This document shows, piece after piece, positions 1-12,826 of a DNA stretch of 63,199 bases; the first letter of the stretch is position 1, and every line of letters starts with the position of its first letter. The notes under the pieces are model-generated. The model was not told the origin of the DNA, made no database searches, and saw only the letters and a program-made list of their open reading frames with translations. The stretch comes from Streptomyces silaceus (GTDB lineage Bacteria > Actinomycetota > Actinomycetes > Streptomycetales > Streptomycetaceae), in contig NZ_LIRJ01000080.1 of the NCBI RefSeq assembly GCF_001419745.1, forward strand, positions 1-63,199, in the 5' to 3' direction. The position numbers and the translations under genes are program-made.

Positions 1-2418
1 GGCCACCCCCGCCGCCGACTCCCCCGGCAGCAACTCGCCCTTCGGATCCGTCACGTAGAACGCGTCCACCGCGTTCGAGCCCAGCGTCGAGACGTGGGCG
101 CTGCGCACCGTCACCCCCGCCGCCTCCAGCGCCCGCCCGATCCGGTGCAGGAGGCCCGGCGCGTCCTGGGCCCGTACCTCGATCACCGTCGCGCGCCGCG
201 ACCCCGCCGAGGCCACCGTCACCCGCGCAGGCGGCGCCACCGTCCCCCGCCGGCGCGGATACGCCGCATCCCGCTCCGCCAGCCGCGCCGCGATGTCCAG
301 CGACCCGTCCAGCGCCCGCACCAGATCGGCCCGCAACCGCGCGGCCTGCGGCAGCGACCCGTACTCCGCGGCGACCCGCCAGTTCAGCAGCAGCACCGGC
401 CCGTCGAGGTCCTCCACACCGGACCGCAGCGTCACGGCCCGCAGCTCCGCCGTCCGCACCGTCAGCCGGTGCATCGCCAGCACGCCCGCCACCACGGACA
501 GCACCCCGTCCTGCTCCGGCACGGCCACCAGGAGCTCCGCGCCCAACGGCTCCTCGGCGCCCGCCCGCAGCGCCACCACCGGCCCACCGGTCCGCACCGC
601 CTCCACCGCGAGCCGCTCCTGCTCGGCCGTCGGCGCCGCGTCCTCCGGCTCCGCGGGCTCGTCCCCGGAGAGCACCGCCGCCACCCGCTTCACCAGGTCG
701 GCGACCAGCGCCCCGCGCCAGGCGGACCACGCCGCGGGCCCTGTGGCCAGCGCGTCCGCCTCGGTCAGGGCGTGCAGCAGCTCCAGCGTCCCCACGGACC
801 CGACCGCCTCCGCGACCCCCCGCACCGTGGCGGGATCGTCGAGGTCGCGCCGGGTCGCGGTCTCCACGAGCAGCAGATGGTGGCGGACGAGGCGGGCGAG
901 GACGGCCACGTCGGCCGGGTCGAAGCCGACGCGCGCGGCGACGTCCCGGGCGATGATCTCCCCGGCGGCGGAGTGGTCCCCGGGCCAGCCCTTCCCGATG
1001 TCGTGGAGCAGCGCGGCCACCAGGAGCAGGTCCGGGCGCCCGACCCGCCGCGTGAGCGCGGCGGCCCGCACCGCCGTCTCGACGAGATGGCGGTCGACCG
1101 TCCACGTGTGGACGGCGTTCCGCTGGGGCCGGCACCGCACCCGCTCCCAGTCGGGCAGCATCCGTGTGACGAGGCCCTCGGCCTCCAGCGCCTCCCACAC
1201 CTCGACGGTCGGCCGCCCCGCGCCGAGCAGCGTGACGAGCTGCTCGCGCGCCTCGGCGGGCCACGGCGTCGGCAGGGGCCGCGCCGTGGCGGCCAGGCGC
1301 CGTACGGCGTGCAGGGACAGCGGAAGCCCGGCCTGCGCGGCGGCCGCGGCGGCCCGCAGCGGAAGGACGGGGTCCCGTTCCGGCCGGGCGGCCCGCGCGA
1401 GCACGGCTTCGCCGTCCTGTTCCACCACGCCCTCGGCCAGCGGCGACCGCTCGGCCGCGGCGGCCCCGCGCCCGCCACCACCCCGCCCGCCCAGCAGGGA
1501 CCGCAGCCTCGGCCGCCCGGCCCGCGCCCGCAGCACGCGCCCGACCTCGCGCCAGGTGACGTCGCTGGCGTAGGAGACGACGCGGGCGGCCTCGTACACC
1601 TGGCGCAGCAGGGTGTCCGCGTCCAGGAGGTCCAGCGCGGCGGCGACCTGGTCCTGCTCCTGGAGGGCGAGCCGGTCGGTGGCGCGCCCGGTGGTCAGGT
1701 GCAGCGCGTCGCGCACGTCGAGCAGCCGGCGCCGGGCGTCGGCGAGCCCTTCGCGAGGCGCGTCCGCGAGCCAGGAGGCGGCGACGGCCCGCAGCGCCGT
1801 CGCGTCCCGCAGCCCGCCGCGGGCCTCCTTCAGGTCGGGCTCCAGAAGGTGGCCCAGCTCGCCGTGCCGGACGGCCCGTTCCTCGCACAGCTCGCGCAGC
1901 TCGGGGAGCCGCTTCGGCGCCTGGTTGCGCCAGTCGGCGAGCACGGTGGTGCGCAGGGCCGTGGTCAGCCCCAGGTCCCCGGCGACGTGCCGCGCGTCGA
2001 GGAGTCCGAGGTGCACCTTGAGGTCCTCGCCCGCGGTCCTGCGGGCCTCGGCCGGGGTGCGGACGGAGTGGTCGAGGGCGAGTCCGAGGTCCCAGACGGG
2101 GTACCAGAGGCGGTCGGCGAGGGCGGCCACCTCGGCGCCGTCCGCACTGCCGTCGTGCAGGAGCAGCAGGTCGAGGTCGCTGCGCGGCGACAGCTCGCCG
2201 CGGCCGTATCCGCCGACGGCGATCAGCGCGGCGCCGCGGGGGACGTCGTCGCCGCCCGCCCGGAAGAGCCCGGCGAGCCAGTCGTCCGTGAGATCCGCGA
2301 GGGCGGAACGGCGCGGCGGCCCGGACCGCGGCTCCTCCTGGAGGAGCCGCAGCCGGGCCGCCGCGTAACCGCTGGGTCCGGGGTCTTCCGATTCAGTACG
2401 TACGTCCACACTCGTCAC
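1..2418 (-). CDS. glnD: [protein-PII] uridylyltransferase GlnD, C-terminus cut by window edge
   Basis: GlnD is the enzyme that adds and removes a nucleotide on the PII signal protein according to nitrogen state; in Streptomyces it acts as an adenylyltransferase on GlnK. The protein reads from a GTG at 2418, with an AGGAG seven bases upstream, through 806 codons to the window edge without a stop. A nucleotidyltransferase motif, GGYGRGELSPRSDLDLLLL, lies near residues 68-88. An HD-type phosphohydrolase stretch (LLHDIGKGWPGDHSAAGE) lies mid-protein, and the last visible residues fit a C-terminal ACT domain. Probably only a few tens of residues are missing. It is the last gene of amtB-glnK-glnD. 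Confidence 0.95.
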   Translation of the reverse strand, partial: MTSVDVRTESEDPGPSGYAAARLRLLQEEPRSGPPRRSALADLTDDWLAGLFRAGGDDVPRGAALIAVGGYGRGELSPRSDLDLLLLHDGSADGAEVAALADRLWYPVWDLGLALDHSVRTPAEARRTAGEDLKVHLGLLDARHVAGDLGLTTALRTTVLADWRNQAPKRLPELRELCEERAVRHGELGHLLEPDLKEARGGLRDATALRAVAASWLADAPREGLADARRRLLDVRDALHLTTGRATDRLALQEQDQVAAALDLLDADTLLRQVYEAARVVSYASDVTWREVGRVLRARAGRPRLRSLLGGRGGGGRGAAAAERSPLAEGVVEQDGEAVLARAARPERDPVLPLRAAAAAAQAGLPLSLHAVRRLAATARPLPTPWPAEAREQLVTLLGAGRPTVEVWEALEAEGLVTRMLPDWERVRCRPQRNAVHTWTVDRHLVETAVRAAALTRRVGRPDLLLVAALLHDIGKGWPGDHSAAGEIIARDVAARVGFDPADVAVLARLVRHHLLLVETATRRDLDDPATVRGVAEAVGSVGTLELLHALTEADALATGPAAWSAWRGALVADLVKRVAAVLSGDEPAEPEDAAPTAEQERLAVEAVRTGGPVVALRAGAEEPLGAELLVAVPEQDGVLSVVAGVLAMHRLTVRTAELRAVTLRSGVEDLDGPVLLLNWRVAAEYGSLPQAARLRADLVRALDGSLDIAARLAERDAAYPRRRGTVAPPARVTVASAGSRRATVIEVRAQDAPGLLHRIGRALEAAGVTVRSAHVSTLGSNAVDAFYVTDPKGELLPGESAAGVA

Positions 2419-2471
2419 CCAGCAGCTCCTGTCCTGTCCCGCTCAGTTGCCCGTGCCCGGTCCCCGCCGCG

Positions 2472-5994
<3,523 letters not shown>

Positions 5995-6416
5995 TGGAAC
6001 GCCCCCATCCCTCAAGACATTTGTGCGTCGTCCACGCCAAGCCCTAACAGAATGCCGCGTCTTGCGGCCGCCCGTCCGGAGAACGTCACCCATCGAACAG
6101 GAAACCGACTTGCCTCCGGCATACCCGCGAGTGCTCGTTCTCCCCGGGCCGTGCACTGAAAGTAATCCTACGATCACCCCTCCGGCGAGGGCGATCCCGG
6201 AAACGCCACCATTCGCCACCCCTTCGAATGAACTCCCGGGCCGCCACAAGCGATTCACTTGACATAGGACGCCGGAAAGTGGGCGGAGCGGAGTGCGCCG
6301 GGGCGTATGCCACCGGGCGCACCACCCGCGAACCCACCGGGCGCCGTCGCGAAAGCAGAGGGTCACGATCCGATTCCGTCACGTAACCGCGGCACGCTCG
6401 ACCCGTTGGAGGGGGC
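5995..6416. other. Divergent intergenic region nsdA / Prim-Pol gene
   Basis: This 422-base gap separates the divergently read nsdA and Prim-Pol genes and must carry both promoters. A TTGACA-like hexamer occurs near 6259 on the plus strand, but no convincing -10 element follows at 16-18 bases. I see no RNA gene or long repeat. Open frames here are extensions of the neighbours and do not look coding. Confidence 0.4.
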
Positions 6417-7079
6417 ATGGGCTTCACGATCGGCGGCACCCGGGGGACCGAAAAGCCCCGGACCGGATCTCGGCGGCGCGGCCGCGCATCCGACTGCACC
6501 ACGGTGGCGGAGTACACGGGCCTGTGGGGCTGGGCCGCGGTGCCCGGCGCCCGCGCCCTGGACGGCGCCTGCTCGTGCGGCGCGGCCGACTGCGCCGCCC
6601 CGGGCGCCCATCCGCTGGACTTCGCCCCGGAGGTACCCGCCGGGGCCACGCTCGACGACGTGGCGGACGCGTGGGCGCAGTTCCCCGGCGCCGCCGTGCT
6701 GCTGCCGGTCGGCCGGGCCTTCGACGTGCTGGAGGTGGCGGAGACGGCGGGGCGGCGCGCCCTGGTCCGGCTGGAGCGGATGGGCCTTCCCCTGGGCCCC
6801 GTGGCGGTGACGCCGGACGGCCGGGCGCAGTTCTTCGTCGCCCCGGGCGCCGCGACGGAACTCCCCCAGCTGCTCTACCGCATGGGCTGGGACGACGCCG
6901 CCCTCGACCTGCACGGCCTGGGCGCGGGCGACCACATCACGGCGCCGCCCTCCGACCGCGGCGGCCTCGGCCCGGTCCGCTGGCTGCGCGCCCCCGCGCT
7001 CGACTCGGCGACGAACCCGCCGCAGGCGCGGCTGCTGCTGGGGACGCTGGCGTACGTGGCGCACCGGTCCCCGGCCTGA
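6417..7079 (+). CDS. Prim-Pol-like protein with degenerate active site
   Basis: A 220-residue protein resembling the N-terminal domain of bifunctional DNA primase/polymerase proteins. The cysteine motif CSCGAADCAAPGAHP (about residues 62-76 when counted from the ATG at 6417) is the family's C-x-C-x5-C...GxHP signature. Where catalytic members have a VLDVD strand, this protein reads VLEVA, so both metal-binding aspartates appear lost. A Thr-rich later segment HGLGAGDHITAPPSDR corresponds to the usual glycine-rich nucleotide-binding part. It stands alone, with no helicase or integrase nearby. A non-catalytic role is inference. A strong hairpin follows the stop. Confidence 0.75.
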   Translation: MGFTIGGTRGTEKPRTGSRRRGRASDCTTVAEYTGLWGWAAVPGARALDGACSCGAADCAAPGAHPLDFAPEVPAGATLDDVADAWAQFPGAAVLLPVGRAFDVLEVAETAGRRALVRLERMGLPLGPVAVTPDGRAQFFVAPGAATELPQLLYRMGWDDAALDLHGLGAGDHITAPPSDRGGLGPVRWLRAPALDSATNPPQARLLLGTLAYVAHRSPA

Positions 7080-7094
7080 GCCGCCACGACAGAC

Positions 7095-7137
7095 GGAAGG
7101 GCCTCCCCGCATCTGCACCATGCGGGGAGGCCCTTCC
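7095..7137. terminator. Bidirectional terminator hairpin
   Basis: A perfect 17-bp stem (7095-7111 with 7121-7137) around a nine-base loop lies between the convergent Prim-Pol gene and ftsY. A short T run follows on the plus strand. Confidence 0.85.
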
Positions 7138-7211
7138 TTTCGTACGACGCGTACGACGCGCGCGACACGCCACGACGCACCCGGGGCGGACGCGTGCGGC
7201 CCGGCGGAGCC

Positions 7212-8438
7212 CTAGTCTCCGATGAGCGCGTCCACGAACGCCTCCGGCTCGAACGGCGCCAGGTCGTCCGCGCCCTCGCCGAGGCCCACCAGCTTGACCG
7301 GCACGCCCAGCTCGCGCTGGACGGCGACGACGATGCCGCCCTTGGCGGTGCCGTCGAGCTTGGTGAGGACGATGCCCGTGATGTCGACGACCTCGGCGAA
7401 GACCCGCGCCTGCACCAGGCCGTTCTGTCCCGTGGTGGCGTCGAGGACGAGGAGGACCTCGTCCAGCGGCGCGTGCTTCTCGACGACGCGCTTGACCTTG
7501 CCGAGCTCGTCCATCAGGCCCGTCTTGGTGTGCAGCCGGCCCGCGGTGTCGATGAGGACGACGTCCGCGCCGTCCGCGATGCCCTCCTTGACCGCGTCGA
7601 AGGCGATCGACGCCGGGTCGCCGCCCTCGGGGCCGCGGACCGTGCGGGCGCCGACGCGCTCGCCCCAGGTCTGCAGCTGGTCGGCGGCGGCGGCGCGGAA
7701 GGTGTCGGCGGCGCCGAGGACGACCGAGCGGCCGTCGGCGACGAGGACGCGCGCGAGCTTGCCCGTCGTGGTGGTCTTGCCGGTGCCGTTGACCCCGACG
7801 ACCATCACGATGCCCGGGGTCTCCAGGCCGGACTCGGTCTTCACGGCACGGTCGAAGTCCGTGCCCACCAGCGTGAGGAGCTCCTCGCGCAGCAGGGCGC
7901 GCAGCTCGTCCGGGGTGCGGGTGCCGAGCACCTTGACGCGCTCGCGCAGCCGCTCCACGAGCTCCTGGGTGGGCGCGACGCCGACGTCCGCGGTGAGCAG
8001 CGTGTCCTCGATCTCCTCCCAGGTGTCGTCGTCGAGGTGCTCGCGGGACAGCAGCGTGAGCAGTCCCTTGCCGAGCGCGTTCTGCGAGCGGGAGAGGCGG
8101 GCGCGCAGCCGGACCAGGCGTCCGGCCGTGGGCTCGGGGGTCTCGATCTCCGGCGCGGCCGGCTCCGCGGCGGCCGGCTCCTCCTCGACGACGACAGGGG
8201 CCGACATCGAGGGTTCCGCGACCGGGAGTTCCACCTCCTCGATCGTGCGGCGCGGTTCGTCGCGCGCCGTCTCGGCCTCCTCGCCGACCTTCGGCTCGGC
8301 GGGAGGAGCGGTGATGGTGGGCGTGCTGGACGGGGCCTGCGGGGGCAGCTGCTTCTTCTTGCGGCTGCCGATCACGAGCCCGCCGAGCGCGCCGATCACG
8401 ACCACGGCGATGACTACAGCAAGGATGACGATTTCCAT
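7212..8438 (-). CDS. ftsY: Signal recognition particle receptor FtsY
   Basis: FtsY is the SRP receptor GTPase that docks ribosome-nascent chain complexes at the membrane. From the ATG at 8438 the protein has 408 residues. Residues 1-24 form a hydrophobic membrane segment, followed by an acidic and proline-rich linker (about 30-105), a helical N domain, and the GTPase G domain. Motifs seen are GVNGTGKTT (215-223), DTAGR (297-301) and TKLDGTAKGG (359-368). An in-frame ATG 57 bases upstream is possible, but the GGGAG before 8438 and the membrane start favour 8438. Confidence 0.95.
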   Translation of the reverse strand: MEIVILAVVIAVVVIGALGGLVIGSRKKKQLPPQAPSSTPTITAPPAEPKVGEEAETARDEPRRTIEEVELPVAEPSMSAPVVVEEEPAAAEPAAPEIETPEPTAGRLVRLRARLSRSQNALGKGLLTLLSREHLDDDTWEEIEDTLLTADVGVAPTQELVERLRERVKVLGTRTPDELRALLREELLTLVGTDFDRAVKTESGLETPGIVMVVGVNGTGKTTTTGKLARVLVADGRSVVLGAADTFRAAAADQLQTWGERVGARTVRGPEGGDPASIAFDAVKEGIADGADVVLIDTAGRLHTKTGLMDELGKVKRVVEKHAPLDEVLLVLDATTGQNGLVQARVFAEVVDITGIVLTKLDGTAKGGIVVAVQRELGVPVKLVGLGEGADDLAPFEPEAFVDALIGD

Positions 8439-8637
8439 AACGCTCCCAGTATCGGCCATGGCCCCTGGAGAGGCCCAGATTGTGGTTTCCTCCAAAGAAC
8501 ATATGCGTCAGGAGGTCACTACTCGGACTAAAGTACGATGGAGCTCGCCGCATCAACGCGCGTAGAGTCCATCGCGATCAACCCCCACCGACGGATCGCG
8601 ACGTTGCGAGCCGAGCGAGAGGCACGGACCCACCCCC

Positions 8638-10095
8638 ATGAGCACCACCGCCGAATCCGAAGGCGCCCTCGAGACGCGCGGCCTTGAGCCCGTCCCGGAC
8701 AGCGAGCGCACGGGCAAGACCCGAGAGTTGTTCCCCACCTGGGTCGCGGCCAACATCAGCGTCCTGCTGCTCACCATGGGCGCGGGCCTGGTCGTCTCCA
8801 ACCGCCTGAACTTCTGGCAGGTCCTGGTCGTCGCGCTCGTCTCGCCCCTGCTGAGCTACGGCATGGTCGGCCTCATCTCCATCGCCGGCAAGCGCGGCGG
8901 CTCCCCGGGCATGACGCTCTCGCGCGCGGTCTTCGGCCAGCGCGGCAACCTCTTCCCGGGCGCGCTGATCTGGGTCGCCCGCTGGGGCTGGGAGACGATC
9001 AACGCGGTCACCGGCGCGTACGCGATCATCACGGTCCTGAACATCTGCTTCGGCATCGAGTCGAGCACCTGGCTGACCGTCGTCACGCTGGTCGCCTTCG
9101 TCGCGTGCACCTTCCTGATCAGTGGCCTCGGCCGCAAGATCCTGCACATCTGCAGCACCTGGTCGACGTACGCCTTCGGCGCGTTCAGCGTGCTCGTGCT
9201 GGTCTACCTCCTCGCCGAGACCGACTGGTCGGCCGTCTTCGACAAGCCCGCGGGCTCCACCGCGATGATGGTCGCGGGCGTCGGCACGATCGCCGCGGGC
9301 GGCATCAGCTGGGTCCCCACCGGACCCGACTTCACCCGCTACCTCCCGCGCACCGCCTCCAACAAGCCGATCATCGGCCACGCCATCGGCGGCGCCGGCA
9401 TCGTCGTCGTCCCGATGGTCCTGATGGGCGCCGTCATGGCGGTCTCCGACCCGAAGCTCTCCTCGGCGCAGGACCCGGTCTCCTTCCTCGGCGAACTGCT
9501 CCCGATGTGGATCGCGGTGCCGTACCTGCTGATGGCCCTCATCGGCATGCTGCTGATCAACTCGATGTCGATGTACTCCGCGGGCTTCACCGCCATGACG
9601 CTCGGCATCAAGGTCCCGCGCGCGTGGGCGGTCAGCGTGAACGCGATCATCAGCCTGATCTTCGGCTACATCCTGATGAACGTGGCGACGAGCTTCATGG
9701 GCTCGTTCATCTCCTTCCTCACCCTGCTCGCGGTCGCCTTCTCCGCCTGGATCGGCGTCTTCGGCATCGACATGCTGCGCCGCAAGACGTACGACGGCGA
9801 GGCCCTGATGGACACCAAGCGCACCAGCGCCTACTGGTACAAGGCCGGCTTCGCCTGGCAGGCCATGACCGCCTGGGCGATCGCCCTGCTGGTGGGCCTG
9901 CTCTTCACCAAGGTCGACTGGTTCAGCGGCCCGCTGGCCTCGTCCTGGATCGGCCGGCACGGCCTGGGCTGGCTGACCACGATCGTCGTCGCGGCCGCGC
10001 TGTACGCGATCCTGCCGAAGGCCCCGCTCGTCGAGAAGGACGCGGTGGCCACGGACGGCAAGGGCGAGGGCGAGACCGAGCTGGTCTCCGCCTGA
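8638..10095 (+). CDS. NCS1-family cytosine permease-like transporter
   Basis: A 485-residue membrane protein of the nucleobase:cation symporter-1 family with about twelve hydrophobic segments. The stretch WVPTGPDFTRYLPR corresponds to the family's conserved (A/P)D(F/Y)xRY segment. The N-terminus is hydrophilic (about 35 residues) and the C-terminus ends in a short charged tail. By similarity it would import cytosine or a related purine or pyrimidine with a proton or sodium ion, but the substrate cannot be read from sequence. It is divergent from ftsY. The 199-base gap upstream holds a possible -10 box (TACGAT near 8535) but no clear -35. Confidence 0.88.
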   Translation: MSTTAESEGALETRGLEPVPDSERTGKTRELFPTWVAANISVLLLTMGAGLVVSNRLNFWQVLVVALVSPLLSYGMVGLISIAGKRGGSPGMTLSRAVFGQRGNLFPGALIWVARWGWETINAVTGAYAIITVLNICFGIESSTWLTVVTLVAFVACTFLISGLGRKILHICSTWSTYAFGAFSVLVLVYLLAETDWSAVFDKPAGSTAMMVAGVGTIAAGGISWVPTGPDFTRYLPRTASNKPIIGHAIGGAGIVVVPMVLMGAVMAVSDPKLSSAQDPVSFLGELLPMWIAVPYLLMALIGMLLINSMSMYSAGFTAMTLGIKVPRAWAVSVNAIISLIFGYILMNVATSFMGSFISFLTLLAVAFSAWIGVFGIDMLRRKTYDGEALMDTKRTSAYWYKAGFAWQAMTAWAIALLVGLLFTKVDWFSGPLASSWIGRHGLGWLTTIVVAAALYAILPKAPLVEKDAVATDGKGEGETELVSA

Positions 10096-10164
10096 TCCGC
10101 GCCAAGTTCAGCAGGGAGCACTCCAACTTTCGTACGAGGCTACCCATCTGACACGACGTCAACT

Positions 10165-10209
10165 AACGTCCCCCTTCGCCGCCGCCCACGCACGGTGAAG
10201 GGGGACGTT
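10165..10209 (+). promoter_or_regulatory. Inverted repeat covering the ribosome binding site of the next gene
   Basis: AACGTCCCCCTTC (10165-10177) and GAAGGGGGACGTT (10197-10209) are a perfect 13-bp inverted repeat with a 19-base spacer. The right arm contains the AAGGGGG Shine-Dalgarno for the ATG at 10213. In RNA, the stem would hide the ribosome binding site. It could instead be a DNA operator or the terminator of the upstream permease gene, though no T tract follows. Confidence 0.7.
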
Positions 10210-10212
10210 CCC

Positions 10213-11253
10213 ATGCCCACCACAGTCGTACGTTTCAATCTCGTCGATCCCGCGGCGACACCCGCCTCGCTGAGCGAGCGCTACCGGGCCGCCCTGGAGA
10301 TGGCCGCCTACGCGGACGACCGCGGCATCGCCACCGTCCAGACGGAGGAGCACCACGGCGCGGAGAACAGCTGGATCTCCTCGCCCTTCACGTTCGCGGG
10401 CGCCGTCTTCGGCGCGACGCAAGGGCATTCGGCGGCGCGCAGCGCCTCGTTGAGGGGCGGTGGCCGGGAGACGGGCGGGCGCATCGCGGTGACGGTCTCC
10501 GCGATCATCGGCCCGCTGCACGATCCGCTGCGCCTCGCCGAGGACATCGCCGTGCTCGACCTGCTGAGCGGCGGCCGTCTGGTCACCGTGGCGGGCATCG
10601 GCTACCGGCCCGAGGAGTACGAGCAGTCGGGCGTCGACTGGAAGCGGCGCGGCACGCTGCAGGACGAGCTCCTGGAGACGCTGCTCGCGGCCTGGACCGG
10701 CGAGCCCTTCACCTACCGCGGCCGCACGGTGCGCATCACCCCGCGCCCCTTCACCCAGCCCCATCCGATGCTGCTCGTCGGCGGCTCCTCGAAGGCGGCG
10801 GCGCGGCGCGCGGCCCGCTTCGGCCTGCCCTTCTTCCCCAGCGCGCACCTGCCGGAGCTGGAGGCGTACTACACCGAGCAGCTCGCGGCGCACGGCACCG
10901 AGGGCTGGACGATGATGCCCGCCGCCGTGACCCCGCTGCTGCACATCGCCGACGACCCGGACCGCACCTGGGCCGAGCACGGCGAGCACTTCCTGCACGA
11001 GGCCCGCACGTACGCCTCCTGGCAGTCCAAGGACATCCGCTCGGCGGTGAAGTCGGCGGCCACGACGGTCGCCGAGCTGCGCGCCGAGGGCGTCTACCGC
11101 GTCCTGACGCCCGAGGAGTGCGTGGCGTACGCCAAGGGGGACGTCGGCAGCCTCGTCCTGCACCCGCTGGTCGGCGGCATGCCCGTCGACGAGGGCTGGC
11201 GCAGCCTGCACCACTTCTGCGAAAACGTACTGCCCCGGCTCAAGGACAAGTGA
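10213..11253 (+). CDS. LLM-class flavin-dependent oxidoreductase
   Basis: A 346-residue luciferase-like monooxygenase, expected to use reduced flavin to oxidise a small organic substrate that is unknown here. Family segments include TVQTEEHHGA (41-50), IIGPLHDPLRLAEDIAVLDLLSGGR and MLLVGGSSKAAARRAARF. Residues about 70-89 (QGHSAARSASLRGGGRETGG) interrupt the usual join between AVFGAT and RIAVTVSA and look like an in-frame insertion. The ATG at 10213 has an AAGGGGG eight bases upstream; a GTG at 10195 is also in frame. The stop lies inside a terminator hairpin. Confidence 0.85.
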   Translation: MPTTVVRFNLVDPAATPASLSERYRAALEMAAYADDRGIATVQTEEHHGAENSWISSPFTFAGAVFGATQGHSAARSASLRGGGRETGGRIAVTVSAIIGPLHDPLRLAEDIAVLDLLSGGRLVTVAGIGYRPEEYEQSGVDWKRRGTLQDELLETLLAAWTGEPFTYRGRTVRITPRPFTQPHPMLLVGGSSKAAARRAARFGLPFFPSAHLPELEAYYTEQLAAHGTEGWTMMPAAVTPLLHIADDPDRTWAEHGEHFLHEARTYASWQSKDIRSAVKSAATTVAELRAEGVYRVLTPEECVAYAKGDVGSLVLHPLVGGMPVDEGWRSLHHFCENVLPRLKDK

Positions 11254-11277
11254 GCACGAGTCCTTCAGCCGGGGCAG
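11230..11277. terminator. Bidirectional terminator overlapping the stop codon of the LLM gene
   Basis: Arms 11230-11247 and 11260-11277 pair over 18 positions with one C-C mismatch. The left arm encodes the last residues (LPRLKD) of the oxidoreductase, so the hairpin overlaps its 3' end and also faces the convergent glcP. Confidence 0.8.
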
Positions 11278-11306
11278 CTTCCTGATGAGGAGGGGGCAGC
11301 GGGGTT

Positions 11307-12731
11307 TTAGCCCATCTCCTCCAGGGCCTTGCCCTTCGTCTCCTTGACGAACTTCATGACGAAGGGGATCGAGAGCGCCGCGAAGGCGCCGTAGATGATG
11401 TACGAGCCGGTCAGGGACCACTCGGACATGCTCGGGAAGGTCTTGGTGATCGCGAAGTTGGCGAGCCACTGGGCGGCCGCGGCCACACCGAGCGCGGCGG
11501 CGCGGATCCGGTTCGGGAAGATCTCGCCGAGCAGCACCCAGACCACCACGCCCCAGGAGAGGGCGAAGAAGAGCACGAAGGCGTTGGCGGCGATGATCGC
11601 GGTCAGGCCCTGCGCGTTCGGCAGCGAGACGGTGTCACCGGAGCCGGTCTTGTACGAGAACGCCCATGCCATGGTGAAGAGGGCTGCCGCCATGCCCGCG
11701 GAGCCGATGATCGCCAGCGGCTTGCGGCCGATCCGGTCGACGAAGATCATCGCGATGACCGTACCGATGATGTTCACGATCGACGTCTCGAACGAGTACA
11801 GGAACGAGCTGGACGGGTCCTTGCCGATCGACTGCCACAGCTGGTTCGAGTAGTAGAAGATCACGTTGATGCCGACGAGCTGCTGGAAGACCGACAGGCC
11901 GATGCCGATCCAGACGATCGGCAGGAAGCCGACCTTGCCCAGCAGGTCCTTGAACGACGGCTGGTGCTCGCTGCGCATGCCGCCCTCGATCTCGGCGACG
12001 CGCGCGTCCAGGTCGATCGATGTGCCCTCGACCTCGCCGAGCACCTTGCGGGCCTCGGTGTCCCGGCCGACCGAGATCAAGAAGCGCGGCGACTCGGGGA
12101 TGACGAAGGACAGCAGGCCGTAGAGGACGGCCGGGACGACCATGACGCCGAGCATCCACTGCCAGGCCTCCAGGCCCATCAGCTTGCCGCGCTGGTCGCC
12201 GTCGGCCATGTTCAGGATGCCCCAGTTGACCAGCTGGGAGACGGCGATGCCGATGACGATGGCGGCCTGCTGGAAGGAGGCGAGCCGGCCGCGGTAGGCG
12301 GGCGGCGCGACCTCGGCGATGTAGGCCGGGCCGATCACGGAGGCCATGCCGATGCCGATGCCGCCGATGAGGCGCCACACCGTCAGGTCCCAGGCCGCGA
12401 AGGGCAGGGCCGAGCCGACGGCGCTGGCCGCGAAGAGGACGGCGGCGATCTGCATGCAGCGGATGCGGCCGATGCGGTCGGCGATGCGGCCGGCGACGGC
12501 GGCACCGACGGCACAGCCGAGCAGCGCGGTGGCGATGATCCAGCCGAGCATGTTGGCGTCGACGTCGAAGCGGTGCTGGATGGCGACGGTCGCGCCGTTG
12601 ATCACCGAACTGTCGTAGCCGAAGAGGAAGCCACCCATCGCGGCGGCCGCCGTAATGAAGATGACATGGCCGAGATGGTCCGGCTGGGCCTCTCTGGCTC
12701 CGGACTGTGGCGCCTGCGATGTGCTGGTCAC
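11307..12731 (-). CDS. glcP: Glucose permease GlcP (MFS sugar:proton symporter)
   Basis: A 474-residue major facilitator of the sugar porter family with twelve predicted helices. Family motifs are all present: GGFLFGYDSSVINGA in helix 1, AGRIADRIGRIR in the loop between helices 2 and 3, PESPRFLI after helix 6, QQLVGINVIFYYS in helix 7, DRIGRKPL between helices 8 and 9, and LGEIFPNRIRAAALG after helix 10. The GTG at 12731 has a GAGGAG six bases upstream. In S. coelicolor the main glucose permease GlcP lies next to smc, as here, which supports the name. Several inverted repeats upstream suggest sugar-dependent control. Confidence 0.88.
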   Translation of the reverse strand: MTSTSQAPQSGAREAQPDHLGHVIFITAAAAMGGFLFGYDSSVINGATVAIQHRFDVDANMLGWIIATALLGCAVGAAVAGRIADRIGRIRCMQIAAVLFAASAVGSALPFAAWDLTVWRLIGGIGIGMASVIGPAYIAEVAPPAYRGRLASFQQAAIVIGIAVSQLVNWGILNMADGDQRGKLMGLEAWQWMLGVMVVPAVLYGLLSFVIPESPRFLISVGRDTEARKVLGEVEGTSIDLDARVAEIEGGMRSEHQPSFKDLLGKVGFLPIVWIGIGLSVFQQLVGINVIFYYSNQLWQSIGKDPSSSFLYSFETSIVNIIGTVIAMIFVDRIGRKPLAIIGSAGMAAALFTMAWAFSYKTGSGDTVSLPNAQGLTAIIAANAFVLFFALSWGVVVWVLLGEIFPNRIRAAALGVAAAAQWLANFAITKTFPSMSEWSLTGSYIIYGAFAALSIPFVMKFVKETKGKALEEMG

Positions 12732-12826
12732 GTGTACTCCTCGGGCCACCGGCAGCGTTGCCGGGGGTGGGGGCGAGCTCTTCAAGTGGCGCACAACTTC
12801 ACGCCGCCCACCACCTGAAGGTAAAA

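Noticed and set aside
7194..8531. Plus-strand frame opposite ftsY
   Set aside because: Antisense shadow with no domain; FtsY motifs are intact on the minus strand.
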